64,000 nucleotides of DNA from Shewanella psychromarinicola. GTDB lineage: Bacteria; Pseudomonadota; Gammaproteobacteria; Enterobacterales; Shewanellaceae. The DNA lies in contig NZ_CP034073.1 of NCBI RefSeq assembly GCF_003855155.1, positions 2,914,001 to 2,978,000 of the forward strand. Reading direction: 5' to 3'. The first letter of the stretch is position 1. The number at the start of each line of letters is the position of its first letter. This document shows positions 1-8,961 of this stretch, one piece after another. A program made the translations under genes and the position numbers. The notes beneath the pieces were generated by a model, which had not been told where the DNA came from, made no database searches, and saw only the letters and a program-made list of their open reading frames with translations.

Positions 1-172
1 TCCTGGCGAAGCTCAATTTGAGTTAGCTTTATCATACTTAAGCCTTAAAAAGTACAAGTCTGCTTATCAGCGTGCACTACTTGCCGCAAAAGATGAAAAG
101 ACTGAACGTAGTGCTAAGAGCTATATTTCTTACATCAAAGAAAAAGCCCGTATTCACAACGTAACACTTTAA
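1..172 (+). CDS. 3' end of an unidentified helical (TPR-like) protein, partial
   Basis: The reading frame is open from the left edge (frame starting at base 2) to a TAA at 170-172, giving about 56 residues of C-terminus. The visible part is rich in Ala, Tyr, Lys and Leu in a pattern of two amphipathic helices (ALSYLSLKKYKSAYQRALLA), as in a tetratricopeptide-type repeat. I do not recognise the family from this fragment; a DUF2989-like lipoprotein is a weak guess. A strong terminator follows directly, so this is the last gene of its transcript. Confidence 0.6.
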   Translation, partial: PGEAQFELALSYLSLKKYKSAYQRALLAAKDEKTERSAKSYISYIKEKARIHNVTL

Positions 173-186
173 TCTAAGCTTGATTT

Positions 187-213
187 AAAAAGCCCCTTTT
201 AGGGGCTTTTTTA
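187..213 (+). terminator. Rho-independent terminator after the partial gene
   Basis: Stem AAGCCCC / GGGGCTT with a four-base loop TTTA, flanked by an A-run and followed by six T residues. It closes the transcript of the partial gene at the left edge. Confidence 0.85.
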
Positions 214-522
214 TTAGCTAGTAAAAATAATAGAGTCATTTTTTTGGCCCGCTTATTTTATTGTGTGAATAGGTTGAATATTACAGCGTGAAATCTACCG
301 AGCGACGTTAGGGTACTATTAATTGTTAGTTTGTGTGTTTTTTGTTGAAGTTTTGTTTCTTGTAAAGCTAGCCAAAGATACAATGGTTGTAACTTGTCGA
401 TTTTAAGACTTTTTCATTTAGATTGAATCGCTGCAATGGGATAAATCAGACCACTAATATTAAGCCTTTGACTCTATTAGGGTAACAAGGCGTGAGTTAA
501 TTTGTGTTAAGGAATAATAATA
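214..522. other. Gene-free stretch upstream of the DUF885 gene
   Basis: About 310 bases of AT-rich sequence. No open frame of note, RNA gene or repeat was found. It must hold the promoter of the following lipoprotein gene; TTGACT at 468-473 could be a -35 box but no -10 box stands at proper spacing, so no promoter is called. Confidence 0.4.
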
Positions 523-2352
523 ATGAATAAAACATTGTTGGCGTTAACGGTGTCCTTACTATTGGCCACTCAAGGTTGTTCAGAAGGCTCGACGGTTTCT
601 TCTACGTCTGAAAAGACCTCAAAGTCTAGCGCCGCCGTTATGCCTCAATCTGCTTCAGAGCAGTATTTAGCGATGGTTGATGATTTTTTTAATGCTCAGT
701 TAAAGCTTGAACCCATTTATGCCACCTTTGTTGGGGTTAACGATTATAATGACCAATTTGGTGGTGCATTAACTGAAGAGTACTTAGCGGCCCGTCATGA
801 CTTGAATAGTCATTACTTTAGCCAAGCTAAAACCATTGATGTTGAGAAGCTTCCTGCTTCACTTAAATTGAGTTACGACATGTTCATTTATGATCGTAAC
901 ATGGCGCTTATAGGCGAAACCTATCCAGAGTATTTCTTACCTATTAATCAGTTTTCTAGCACAGTATTTACCATGGTGCAGCTGGGAAGCGGTGAGAGTG
1001 CTCAACCATTTAAGACTGTTAAAGATTACCAGAATTGGTTATTACGATTACGGGGTTTTATTAACTGGACTAAGCTTGCACAGCAGCGGATGGATGAAGG
1101 TATTGCCAGTAAAGTGGTATTACCTCGAGTGCTTGTCGAACGCATTATTCCTCAGTTAGATGCCCAACTTGTTGCAGATGCAGAAAGTAGCTTTTTTTAT
1201 TCGCCAATAACCTTGCTACCTGACGATTTTACAAACGCACAAAAATCAGCATTAACTATCGAATATACACAACTTATCAATACTGAGTTATTACCTGCAT
1301 TGACTCAGTTACGTGACTATGTGAAGAATGTCTATTTGCCGAACTCTCGTGCTTCAGATGGTTGGTGGGGATTGCCAAATGGTAAAGACTGGTATCAACA
1401 TTTAGCCAATAGCCACACCACAACAACCCTATCCGTGGATGAGATCCACCAAATTGGTTTGTCTGAAGTGGCTCGTATTTTAACTGAAATGGACACGGTA
1501 AGAGAGCAAGTTGGTTTTAAAGGCGATTTAAGCGCTTTTTTTGCTTCTTTATCGTCAGAATCAAAGTATTTTTTTAGTGACAAACAAGATCTTATTGATG
1601 GTTATATGACGATTAAAGATCATATTAATCAGGTTTTACCAGAGTATTTCAATGTGATGCCCAAAGCGGATTATATTGTAAAACCTGTGGAAAGTTTCCG
1701 CGAAAAATCTGCCGCTGGTGCATCGTATGAATCACCTGCAGTGGATGGTTCTCGCCCGGGTACTTTTTATATCAATACCTACAACTTAAAAGCACAACCT
1801 AAATGGGGTATGACAACCCTTTCTTTGCATGAAGCAGCACCTGGTCATCATTTTCAGATTTCGATTAAGCAAGAGTTAACTGACGTTCCACAATTTCAAC
1901 GTTTCCAGGGTTATACCGCATTTGAAGAAGGCTGGGCACTGTATGCAGAATACTTAGGTGTTGAGATGGGCGTATTTAGCGATCCATATCAGTACTTTGG
2001 TAAGTTATCAGATGAAATGTTGCGGGCAATGCGATTAGTGGTTGATACGGGGCTTCATGCAAAAGGTTGGAGTCGTGAGCAAGCAATTCAATATATGAAG
2101 GACAATTCGCCTATGGCGGAGTCGGATATCATTGCTGAAGTGGAGCGTTACATGGCTATTCCTGGTCAAGCTTTGTCATATAAAGTGGGCCAACTGACTA
2201 TTTTAAGATTACGTGCCGATGCAGAAAAAGCCCTTGGTGACAAATTTGATCTTAAAGGTTTTCATGACCAATTGTTAACATCAGGATCATTACCGATGGC
2301 CGTGATGGAAAACAAAATTGCCGATTGGATTAAAGCTGAATCAGCAAAATAA
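523..2352 (+). CDS. DUF885 family lipoprotein, probable zinc metallopeptidase
   Basis: 609 residues. The N-terminus is a short lipoprotein signal: a Lys near the start, a hydrophobic stretch LALTVSLLLATQG, then Cys19 as the likely lipidated residue (the -2 Gln is unusual for a lipobox). The rest matches the DUF885 family, found in many proteobacteria as periplasmic or outer-membrane-anchored proteins. The key motif is H436-E437-A-A-P-G-H442, an HExxPGH variant of the HExxH zinc site, followed by FEEGWALYAEYLG, where the downstream Glu would be the third ligand. Peptidase activity on small peptides or esters is inferred from the motif; the substrate is unknown. The start ATG follows AAGGAATAATAATA, an acceptable ribosome-binding site. 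It stands alone between a terminator and ppiC. Confidence 0.85.
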   Translation: MNKTLLALTVSLLLATQGCSEGSTVSSTSEKTSKSSAAVMPQSASEQYLAMVDDFFNAQLKLEPIYATFVGVNDYNDQFGGALTEEYLAARHDLNSHYFSQAKTIDVEKLPASLKLSYDMFIYDRNMALIGETYPEYFLPINQFSSTVFTMVQLGSGESAQPFKTVKDYQNWLLRLRGFINWTKLAQQRMDEGIASKVVLPRVLVERIIPQLDAQLVADAESSFFYSPITLLPDDFTNAQKSALTIEYTQLINTELLPALTQLRDYVKNVYLPNSRASDGWWGLPNGKDWYQHLANSHTTTTLSVDEIHQIGLSEVARILTEMDTVREQVGFKGDLSAFFASLSSESKYFFSDKQDLIDGYMTIKDHINQVLPEYFNVMPKADYIVKPVESFREKSAAGASYESPAVDGSRPGTFYINTYNLKAQPKWGMTTLSLHEAAPGHHFQISIKQELTDVPQFQRFQGYTAFEEGWALYAEYLGVEMGVFSDPYQYFGKLSDEMLRAMRLVVDTGLHAKGWSREQAIQYMKDNSPMAESDIIAEVERYMAIPGQALSYKVGQLTILRLRADAEKALGDKFDLKGFHDQLLTSGSLPMAVMENKIADWIKAESAK

Positions 2353-2445
2353 ATGACGAACAGGTGTGGTGACTTAATTATGTCATCACCTTGTCGTTAT
2401 GTTAGTGTTATTTTTATTTAATATTACATTTTTAGGAGCGATATT

Positions 2446-2724
2446 ATGGTACAAGCAACGGCTAGACACCTACTCGTAAGCACCCAAGATCAATGCGAAT
2501 CACTCAAGCAACAGATCGAAGCTGGTGCAGACTTTGCCGAGATTGCTAAGGCAAACTCTTCTTGTCCATCTGGGGCGCAAGGTGGTGATTTAGGTTCTTT
2601 TGGTCCTGGAATGATGGTTAAAGAATTTGATGAAGTGGTGTTTAGCGCGCCATTAAATACGGTTCAAGGTCCGGTAAAAACTCAATTTGGTTTTCATTTA
2701 CTTGAAGTCACTAGCCGCAGCTAG
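2446..2724 (+). CDS. ppiC: Small parvulin-type peptidyl-prolyl isomerase PpiC
   Basis: 92 residues, practically the length of E. coli PpiC (93), and made of a single rotamase domain with no signal peptide, so cytoplasmic. It catalyses cis-trans isomerisation of prolyl bonds. Family hallmarks are visible: the N-terminal ARHLLV strand, the central GGDLGSFGPGMMVKEFDEVVF segment and the C-terminal TQFGFHLLEV strand with the conserved His. The start is preceded by TAGGAGCGATATT. The gene is monocistronic, closed by a terminator at 2748-2775. It is one of four folding-catalyst genes in this window (with ppiB, tig and ppiD). Confidence 0.93.
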   Translation: MVQATARHLLVSTQDQCESLKQQIEAGADFAEIAKANSSCPSGAQGGDLGSFGPGMMVKEFDEVVFSAPLNTVQGPVKTQFGFHLLEVTSRS

Positions 2725-2747
2725 CGCGTAGTGATTATGTGATATCG

Positions 2748-2775
2748 AATGGCAGCCTAGGCTGCCATTTTTATT
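2748..2775 (+). terminator. Rho-independent terminator after ppiC
   Basis: Stem ATGGCAGCC / GGCTGCCAT around a two-base TA centre, followed by a T-rich tail TTTTATT. Confidence 0.88.
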
Positions 2776-2795
2776 AATGAACTAAGAGAGGATGT

Positions 2796-3332
2796 ATGCA
2801 AATAAATCTTTATAGTGAGCGCTTGAAATTACGACATTTACAAAGTAAAGATTGGGAGCATTTTCTACGCTTACATCGTGATAAGGGTATCAATCAACAT
2901 ATCCGAAGTATTGAATCTGAATCGGAAATTGTTGCTAAATTTGAGCAGCGCAAAGCGATATGGCAATTTGGATCTGGAGACTGGTTATCTCTCGTTATTG
3001 AACGGATCGACACCAATGAATTTGTGGGGCTTATTGGTTTTAGATGCGACGATGCAGAATTAAGACGCGCCGAAGTAGGCTACCTTGTAGCACCAGAACA
3101 GCAAGGTTTAGGGTTTGCAAGTGAAAGCCTGCAAGCCTTAACGGATTGGGGGGCGTTACAATTTAGTATGCATAAATACATTGGTATTTGTGCTCAAGAA
3201 AATACCGCATCACGTAAGGTACTAGAGAAGGTTGGTTTTATTCTTGAGGGAACATTAAGACAGAATAGCTGCATTGATGGAATATGGTCAGATGACTGCT
3301 GCATGGGATTACTAACAGCACAAAGAGAGTAG
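2796..3332 (+). CDS. GNAT acetyltransferase of the RimJ/RimL type
   Basis: 178 residues. The frame begins SERLKLRHLQSKDWEHFLRLH, typical of RimJ/RimL-like GNAT enzymes that move an acetyl group from acetyl-CoA to a protein N-terminus or small amine. The acetyl-CoA-binding signature is E-V-G-Y-L-V-A-P-E-Q-Q-G-L-G-F-A-S-E, matching the Q/RxxGxG/A loop, and the C-terminal N-x-x-S-R-K-V-L-E-K-V-G-F motif is also present. The substrate cannot be read from sequence. The start follows AGAGAGG at good spacing. The gene stands alone before feoAB. Confidence 0.85.
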   Translation: MQINLYSERLKLRHLQSKDWEHFLRLHRDKGINQHIRSIESESEIVAKFEQRKAIWQFGSGDWLSLVIERIDTNEFVGLIGFRCDDAELRRAEVGYLVAPEQQGLGFASESLQALTDWGALQFSMHKYIGICAQENTASRKVLEKVGFILEGTLRQNSCIDGIWSDDCCMGLLTAQRE

Positions 3333-3423
3333 CCCTTTTTTCTCATTCTGGCTTGCAAGTTAAAATAAAATCTTCGTTGTACTATATTCTAACGGGCATT
3401 TGTCACATAATGCGTAATACAAC

Positions 3424-3438
3424 TGAAAACAATTCTCG
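3424..3438. promoter_or_regulatory. Possible Fur box upstream of feoA
   Basis: TGAAAACAATTCTCG matches the 7-1-7 Fur consensus TGATAATnATTATCA at 10 of 14 positions and lies about 95 bases before feoA. Fur control of feoAB is common in gamma-proteobacteria. The match is moderate, so this is a candidate only. Confidence 0.35.
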
Positions 3439-3530
3439 TTAACAAGTGAAACTTTGATCTAGATTTGAGTTTAACTGTTTCAGTTCATATAAAATTTTAA
3501 CGTTATTAATGTAGTTGAAGGTAGTGTTAC

Positions 3531-3770
3531 ATGAAGCTGAGTGAACTTAAGCCTGGTGATCAGGCGATTATCTCTGAAATCGGTCAATTAACGTTACCGC
3601 AAACTGTCAAACGTAAATTGTTATCTATGGGCATTACACCCAACACTCGTTTTCATTTTATACGTCGAGCCCCTATGGGCTCGGGTGTTGAGTTAGATTT
3701 ACGTGGCAGTAAATTATGTATGCGTTGTGATTTAGCCGATATTATCGAGGTAGTTCTAAAAAATGACTAA
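3531..3770 (+). CDS. feoA: Ferrous iron transport protein A
   Basis: 79 residues forming one SH3-like FeoA domain: MKLSELKPGDQAII at the start, KRKLLSMGITPNTRF in the middle and the closing strand LCMRCDLADIIEV. FeoA is a small cytoplasmic partner of the FeoB iron transporter and is needed for full ferrous iron uptake in several enterobacteria. It overlaps feoB by 8 bases, which indicates translational coupling. No feoC gene follows feoB here. A possible Fur box lies upstream. Confidence 0.95.
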   Translation: MKLSELKPGDQAIISEIGQLTLPQTVKRKLLSMGITPNTRFHFIRRAPMGSGVELDLRGSKLCMRCDLADIIEVVLKND

Positions 3771-6075
3771 ACAATTTCACTGTGTCACCGTGGGTAACCC
3801 CAATGCAGGTAAATCGACTCTTTTTAATGCACTTACAGGTGCAAGCCAGCAGGTTGGCAATTGGTCGGGTGTAACCGTAGAAAAGAAAACCGGTAAGCTT
3901 AGTTACTCTGGTACTGATGTTTTTCTTACCGATTTACCGGGCATATATGATTTATTACCCGCAGGTAATAGCTGCGATTGTTCATTAGATGAACAAATCG
4001 CCCAGGCCTATCTTTCAAATCAACAAGTGGACGCCATTATCAACTTAGTTGATGCCACAAACGTTGAGCGTCATCTGTATTTAACCACCCAATTACGTGA
4101 GTTAGGTATTCCGGTTATTGTTGTCATTAACAAAATTGACGCAGCTAAAAAGCTGGGGATCAATATTAATGCAGATGACATGTCGGCACGACTTGGTTGT
4201 CCAGTCGTCGCAATTTGCTCACGTAAGCAAGCCGATGTTGAACATCTACAGACTGAATTATTGGCATTATTGAAAAAAGGCGACACAACATCATCGTTAT
4301 TACTGCAGTATCATGCTGATATCGAGGCAAGTGTCACAGCTTTACAGAAGCAAAATGACAGCCAAGGTCTTGTTGAGTTAAGCCGCGGACAAGCCCTTGC
4401 TATTTTAGCCAACAGTCATGGAAATGGCTGTGGTACCAGTGAAACGCAATTACACGACACGGTACAACAATGTACCCAGCGGGTAGAGCAAGCTGGTGAA
4501 GATATTGATATTATGATCGCGACGACACGTTACGATTTTGTGCAACAGGTGTTTGAAGCTTCAGTCAGTCAAGGTACACATGTTAGTGCCACTGATAGAC
4601 TCGACAAGGTGGTGTTGCACCCCGTTTTGGGCATCCCAATCTTCTTGTTTGTTATGTATCTGATGTTTTTATTCAGTATTAACGTGGGTAATGCATTTAT
4701 TGACTTGTTTGATATTACCGCGGGTGCCATTTTTGTTGATCATTTTGGGGCTTTGCTGTCGTCAATGGGCTCACCTGATTGGCTAGTGACGATTTTAGCT
4801 GGCGGTGTTGGCCAAGGTATTCAAACGGTCGCGACGTTTATACCGGTTATTGCAGCGTTATTTTTAGCCCTCTCGGTACTTGAAGGGTCTGGTTACATGG
4901 CTCGTGCAGCCTTTGTCGTTGATGGTTTAATGCGCCGTATTGGTTTGCCGGGCAAAGCCTTTGTGCCGATGATTGTTGGTTTTGGCTGTTCCGTTCCTGC
5001 CATTATGGCAACGAGAACCTTAGGCAGTGAGCGTGAGCGGATCGTGACAGGTATGATGGCACCGTTTATGTCTTGTAGTGCTCGCTTGCCTGTTTATGCG
5101 TTATTCGCAGCCGCATTCTTTCCACAGTCGGGTCAAAACTTGGTGTTTTTACTTTACATCATTGGTATTTTTGCTGCGATTGGTACTGGTTTATTACTGC
5201 GTAAAACGGTATTGCCAGGTACAAGCAGTGCCGTTGTTATGGAGCTACCAAGTTACGAAATGCCTAAATCTAAAGCGGTGTTCTCTCGCACAACTAAGCG
5301 AACTAAAAGCTTTATTATGGGCGCGGGTAAAACCATCATTATTGTGGTGACGCTGCTTAACTTTGTTAATGCTATTGGTACTGATGGCTCTTTTGGGCAT
5401 GAAGATAGTAAAGAATCATTACTCAGCGCTGCGAGTCAACAAATCACACCCTTTTTTAGTCCAATGGGGATTGAGCAAGATAACTGGGCGGCAACAGTGG
5501 GTATTATTACCGGCATTTTTGCTAAAGAAGCTGTCGTTGGGACGTTAAATAGTTTATACAGCACCGTCGATGGTGATGACGTAGAACTTGTGTCTATTTG
5601 GGATAGCGTCAAAATAGGCTTAGCCACAGTTCCGGCAAATTTATTAGGCATAGAGCCAGGTGACCCATTATCAATTGCAATAGCGGGTATTACTGATTTA
5701 GATGAAGCTGCGATGGCATTGTCTGTTGATTCCTCCACATTCAGTGCGCTTCAAACAGGCTTTAAAAGTCAGATAGCGGCATTTTCATACTTGTTATTCA
5801 TCTTGCTTTATACGCCTTGTGTGGCCGCTATGGGGGCCTTGGTTCATGAGTTTGGTGCTAAATGGGCTCGTTTTGCTGCAATTTGGACGTTTTCACTCGC
5901 CTATGGTTCGGCGACCGTGGTTTACCAAGGCGCGACCTTTACTCAACATCCGTTGCAGTCTGCCAGTTGGATCGGTTTCTTTGTTGTGGCATTGATTGGG
6001 TTTTATCTCTGGTTAAATAAAAAAGGCAGAAAAGCCCAACAAATTATTCCTGGAATACGCATTATCACGGAATAG
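3763..6075 (+). CDS. feoB: Ferrous iron transporter FeoB
   Basis: 770 residues. An N-terminal small G-protein domain has G1 GNPNAGKST (residues 11-19), G3 DLPG (57-60) and G4 NKID (123-126), followed by a helical GDI-like region and a C-terminal membrane domain of about eight to eleven helices with two Gate-like repeats; GCSVPAIMATRT and SCSARLPVYALF are the conserved cysteine segments of the first Gate, and TPCVAAMG belongs to the second. It imports ferrous iron across the inner membrane, driven or gated by GTP hydrolysis. The ATG lies inside the end of feoA. A terminator at 6104-6130 ends the two-gene operon, so a FeoC partner is absent. Confidence 0.97.
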   Translation: MTKQFHCVTVGNPNAGKSTLFNALTGASQQVGNWSGVTVEKKTGKLSYSGTDVFLTDLPGIYDLLPAGNSCDCSLDEQIAQAYLSNQQVDAIINLVDATNVERHLYLTTQLRELGIPVIVVINKIDAAKKLGININADDMSARLGCPVVAICSRKQADVEHLQTELLALLKKGDTTSSLLLQYHADIEASVTALQKQNDSQGLVELSRGQALAILANSHGNGCGTSETQLHDTVQQCTQRVEQAGEDIDIMIATTRYDFVQQVFEASVSQGTHVSATDRLDKVVLHPVLGIPIFLFVMYLMFLFSINVGNAFIDLFDITAGAIFVDHFGALLSSMGSPDWLVTILAGGVGQGIQTVATFIPVIAALFLALSVLEGSGYMARAAFVVDGLMRRIGLPGKAFVPMIVGFGCSVPAIMATRTLGSERERIVTGMMAPFMSCSARLPVYALFAAAFFPQSGQNLVFLLYIIGIFAAIGTGLLLRKTVLPGTSSAVVMELPSYEMPKSKAVFSRTTKRTKSFIMGAGKTIIIVVTLLNFVNAIGTDGSFGHEDSKESLLSAASQQITPFFSPMGIEQDNWAATVGIITGIFAKEAVVGTLNSLYSTVDGDDVELVSIWDSVKIGLATVPANLLGIEPGDPLSIAIAGITDLDEAAMALSVDSSTFSALQTGFKSQIAAFSYLLFILLYTPCVAAMGALVHEFGAKWARFAAIWTFSLAYGSATVVYQGATFTQHPLQSASWIGFFVVALIGFYLWLNKKGRKAQQIIPGIRIITE

Positions 6076-6103
6076 TTAACCTTAATCCTGTTTGATTTAA
6101 ACC

Positions 6104-6130
6104 ATAAACCCAGCTTTGCTGGGTTTATTT
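6104..6130 (+). terminator. Rho-independent terminator after feoAB
   Basis: Stem AAACCCAGC / GCTGGGTTT with loop TTT, followed by ATTTG; the T-tract is short but the stem is perfect. Confidence 0.8.
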
Positions 6131-6152
6131 GCTTTATAAGGTTAACTTTTTC

Positions 6153-6190
6153 GATCCTAGTAGTTGTAACTACTTAAGTTCTGTAGGATC
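6153..6190. repeat. Nested inverted repeats before glnS
   Basis: Outer arms GATCCTA (6153-6159) and TAGGATC (6184-6190) enclose a second perfect repeat, AGTAGTT-GT-AACTACT (6159-6174). The element lies 45 bases before the glnS start. It could be an operator or a leader hairpin; nothing in the sequence decides which. Confidence 0.5.
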
Positions 6191-6234
6191 ATCTATTTTT
6201 ATTCATATTGCCATTGTGCGCCAAGAGGAATTCC

Positions 6235-7905
6235 ATGAGTCATGTGGACACCGAAGTACGTCCAAGTAACTTCATTCGTAATATCATAGACGAAGACCTA
6301 AAAAGCGGTAAGCATAGCCAAGTACATACTCGTTTCCCACCAGAGCCTAACGGGTATTTACATATTGGCCATGCTAAATCTATTTGCTTAAATTTTGGTA
6401 TTGCCAAAGATTATCAAGGTCAGTGTAACTTACGTTTTGATGATACAAATCCTGAAAAAGAAGACATCAATTATGTTAATTCTATTCAGGAAGACGTGCG
6501 CTGGTTGGGCTTTGAATGGTCTGGCGATATCCGTTATTCATCGAATTATTTTGAGCAGTTACACCAGTATGCTGTTGAGTTAATTACTAAAGGGCTTGCT
6601 TACGTTTGTTTTTTAAATGGTGAGCAAACAAGAGAATACCGGGGTTCATTAAAAGAACCGGGTAAAAACAGTCCTTATCGTGATACCAGTATTGAAGAAA
6701 ACCTCACGCTGTTTGAAAAAATGCGTAAAGGTGAATTCAAAGAAGGCGAATGTGCACTGCGCGCCAAAATCGATATGGCATCGCCTTTTATGTGTATGCG
6801 TGATCCTATTATTTACCGTATACGTTTTGCCCATCATCATCAAACGGGGGATAAATGGTGCATTTATCCTATGTACGATTTTACCCATTGTGTTTCAGAT
6901 GCGATTGAAAATATTACTCATTCAATTTGTACGTTAGAGTTTCAAGATAATCGTCGTTTATACGATTGGGTATTGGATCATTTAGACGATTTTAAAATCC
7001 CGGATCGTACGCGTCAGTATGAGTTTTCGCGTTTGAATCTTGAATATACTCTGATGTCTAAGCGTAAGTTGAATGATCTAGTCGTACGTAAACTCGTCAC
7101 CGGTTGGGATGACCCAAGAATGCCAACGATTGCGGGCTTGCGTCGTCGTGGTTATACGGCTGCATCTATTCGTGAGTTTTGCTCACGTATTGGCGTCACC
7201 AAGCAAGATAATTTGGTTGAAGTAGGCATGTTAGATGCTTGTATCCGTGAAGAGCTTAATGAGCATGCTCCTCGAGCAATGGCAGTGTTAAGACCGATAA
7301 AAGTCGTCATTGAAAACTATTCGAATACTGAAACCGAAACCATTATTGCTGCTGCTCATCCAAACAATGAAACCATGGGAACTCGTGAGCTGACATTTGG
7401 GCGTGAGCTATTTATTGACGTCGCAGATTTTAAAGAAGAGGCAAATAAGCATTTTAAACGACTGGTTTTAGGTAAAGAAGTCCGTTTACGTAATGCTTAT
7501 ATTATCAAAGCAGATCGGTGTGATAAAGACGCTGATGGTAATATCACAACGGTTTATTGTACCTATGATGCAGATACTTTAGGCAAAAATCCTGCTGACG
7601 GTCGTAAAGTAAAAGGGGTTATTCATTGGGTTGAGGCATCAACAGCGAAACCTGCTGAGTTTCGTTTGTATGAACGTCTATTTACCAATGTAAATCCTGC
7701 GGCTTTTGAAACGGTCGATGAAGTCCTTAACCCCAATTCACTTACTGTGGTCAAGGGACTGGTTGAACCTAGTTTGGGCAATGCTTCGGCTGAAAAAACC
7801 TACCAGTTTGAGCGTGAAGGTTATTTCTGTGCTGACAGTAAAGATTCTAGCGCTGAACATTTAGTGTTTAACTTAACCGTACCGTTACGAGATACTTTCG
7901 CGTAA
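6235..7905 (+). CDS. glnS: Glutaminyl-tRNA synthetase
   Basis: 556 residues from the chosen ATG (E. coli GlnRS has 554). It joins glutamine to tRNA-Gln in the cytoplasm. The class I signatures are clear: HIGH at residues 43-46 within [15 protein letters not shown], and MSK at 274-276 (LMSKRKL), the KMSKS counterpart. Two C-terminal beta-barrel anticodon-binding domains follow. The frame is open upstream to an ATG at 6208, but AAGAGG at 6223-6228 sits at ideal spacing for the ATG at 6235 and the protein then starts [14 protein letters not shown] like its relatives. Monocistronic, with nested inverted repeats upstream and a terminator downstream. Confidence 0.97.
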   Translation: MSHVDTEVRPSNFIRNIIDEDLKSGKHSQVHTRFPPEPNGYLHIGHAKSICLNFGIAKDYQGQCNLRFDDTNPEKEDINYVNSIQEDVRWLGFEWSGDIRYSSNYFEQLHQYAVELITKGLAYVCFLNGEQTREYRGSLKEPGKNSPYRDTSIEENLTLFEKMRKGEFKEGECALRAKIDMASPFMCMRDPIIYRIRFAHHHQTGDKWCIYPMYDFTHCVSDAIENITHSICTLEFQDNRRLYDWVLDHLDDFKIPDRTRQYEFSRLNLEYTLMSKRKLNDLVVRKLVTGWDDPRMPTIAGLRRRGYTAASIREFCSRIGVTKQDNLVEVGMLDACIREELNEHAPRAMAVLRPIKVVIENYSNTETETIIAAAHPNNETMGTRELTFGRELFIDVADFKEEANKHFKRLVLGKEVRLRNAYIIKADRCDKDADGNITTVYCTYDADTLGKNPADGRKVKGVIHWVEASTAKPAEFRLYERLFTNVNPAAFETVDEVLNPNSLTVVKGLVEPSLGNASAEKTYQFEREGYFCADSKDSSAEHLVFNLTVPLRDTFA

Positions 7906-7919
7906 TCAAGGTAATTAGT

Positions 7920-7948
7920 AAAAAAAGGCGCTGAATGCGCCTTTTTTA
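7920..7948 (+). terminator. Rho-independent terminator after glnS
   Basis: AAAAAAGGCGC / GCGCCTTTTTT with a short TGAAT loop; the symmetrical A/T flanks mean it can also serve the convergent yohC-like gene. Confidence 0.88.
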
Positions 7949-8001
7949 TATCATTTTTTCAATAATCAATAATCAATAACTCATAATAAGTTACCAATAA
8001 A

Positions 8002-8598
8002 TTATTGCATCATTGGGCCTAAGCCAATACTCCATAAAATCACACTACTTGCCATCAGTGCGACTAATAACACCAGACCAGCGGTCACTACTGAGCTTGC
8101 GTAAATAAAGCCTTTTTCTTCAGGGATATTCATAATAATAGGAACACCTGCATACAGAAGATAAACCGAATAGGATAAGCCAATTAGTCCGATCACCATA
8201 ATGAACCATAGTACAGGGTAGAGTGCGGCTAGACCGACCATAAACAGGGGCGTCGCAGTATAGGATGCTAATTCAAGAGCTTGTGTATAGGTTGGATCTG
8301 CATCAAACGTCCTACCCATCCAAAAGGCTAAATAAGCAAGCGCCAAAACGCCAATAATTAAACCAAAATACATCGCAATTGACATCAGTAGTGCGCTTTG
8401 TGATGTAAGAAATAACGGTTCTCCAACGCCAGGATTCCAACCAATATGTGCCGTTGCAAAATAAGCACAAATTGCCGGGATAAGTGCGATAAGCAGTATA
8501 TGGCTCAAACTGCTTTTTAGCGCTTCATGATTTTTTTCAATTTTTTGCCACTCTTGTTTCGGATGAGTGTACAGTCCCATTAAGTGATTCAATACCAT
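8002..8598 (-). CDS. yohC: YohC-like inner membrane protein (Yip1/DUF1282 family)
   Basis: 198 residues with about five hydrophobic helices. It starts MVLNHLMGLYTHPKQEWQKI and continues HIGWNPG, ATPLFMVGLAALYP and SVYLLYAGVPIIMNIPEEKGF, which align by eye with E. coli YohC (GLFTHPVKEW, IGWNFG, ATPLFLSGLVALYP). The family belongs to the Yip1 superfamily and its role in bacteria is not established. The start follows AAGGATAACTATA. It is convergent with glnS and divergent from miaE, with no obvious operon partner. Confidence 0.82.
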   Translation of the reverse strand: MVLNHLMGLYTHPKQEWQKIEKNHEALKSSLSHILLIALIPAICAYFATAHIGWNPGVGEPLFLTSQSALLMSIAMYFGLIIGVLALAYLAFWMGRTFDADPTYTQALELASYTATPLFMVGLAALYPVLWFIMVIGLIGLSYSVYLLYAGVPIIMNIPEEKGFIYASSVVTAGLVLLVALMASSVILWSIGLGPMMQ

Positions 8599-8961
8599 TA
8601 TAGTTATCCTTGTTTAGCATTTTCTGACCTAGTTCGCCAAACAACGACGAACTGACTACAGCTCTTTACCCACCGCCTTAATCAGTCCACATCTACTTAT
8701 CAACAGGCGTTATTGTGTTGGCATCACACTGAGATGGTTTCATTGCCAACATCTATGTTGTTAAGTTATGACTCTATCCCAATGTAGAGTCATCATTTAA
8801 GGTGATCGATTGCATCTGTTACAAAATCGTTAAAATAAGATGCTTAGCTTATTTATTGAACATAAATAGACATTCGTCAAGTGGTATTACGTTTTTGACT
8901 TCAGAAAAGATCGTTATATAGGTAAAATAACCTTAGTTTTTTTGAAAGGATTATCCATCTT
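8599..8961. other. 363-base gene-free region with two perfect inverted repeats
   Basis: The divergent gap between the yohC-like gene and miaE. It holds TGTTGGCA (8716-8723) / TGCCAACA (8744-8751) with a 20-base loop, and ATGACTCTA (8768-8776) / TAGAGTCAT (8785-8793) with an 8-base loop. Neither is followed by a T-run, so they are not ordinary terminators. No open frame of note is present. TTGACT at 8895-8900 may be the -35 box of miaE, with TATAGG at 8917-8922 as a poor -10 box. Confidence 0.5.

Noticed and set aside
3449..3468. An FNR/ArcA-type site (TTGATCTAGATTTG) before feoA
   Set aside because: Only the left half fits the FNR consensus TTGATnnnnATCAA; the right half has three mismatches.
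7961..7985. Tandem AATAATC-type repeat after glnS
   Set aside because: Short AT-rich simple sequence of three imperfect units, expected by chance in this AT-rich genome.
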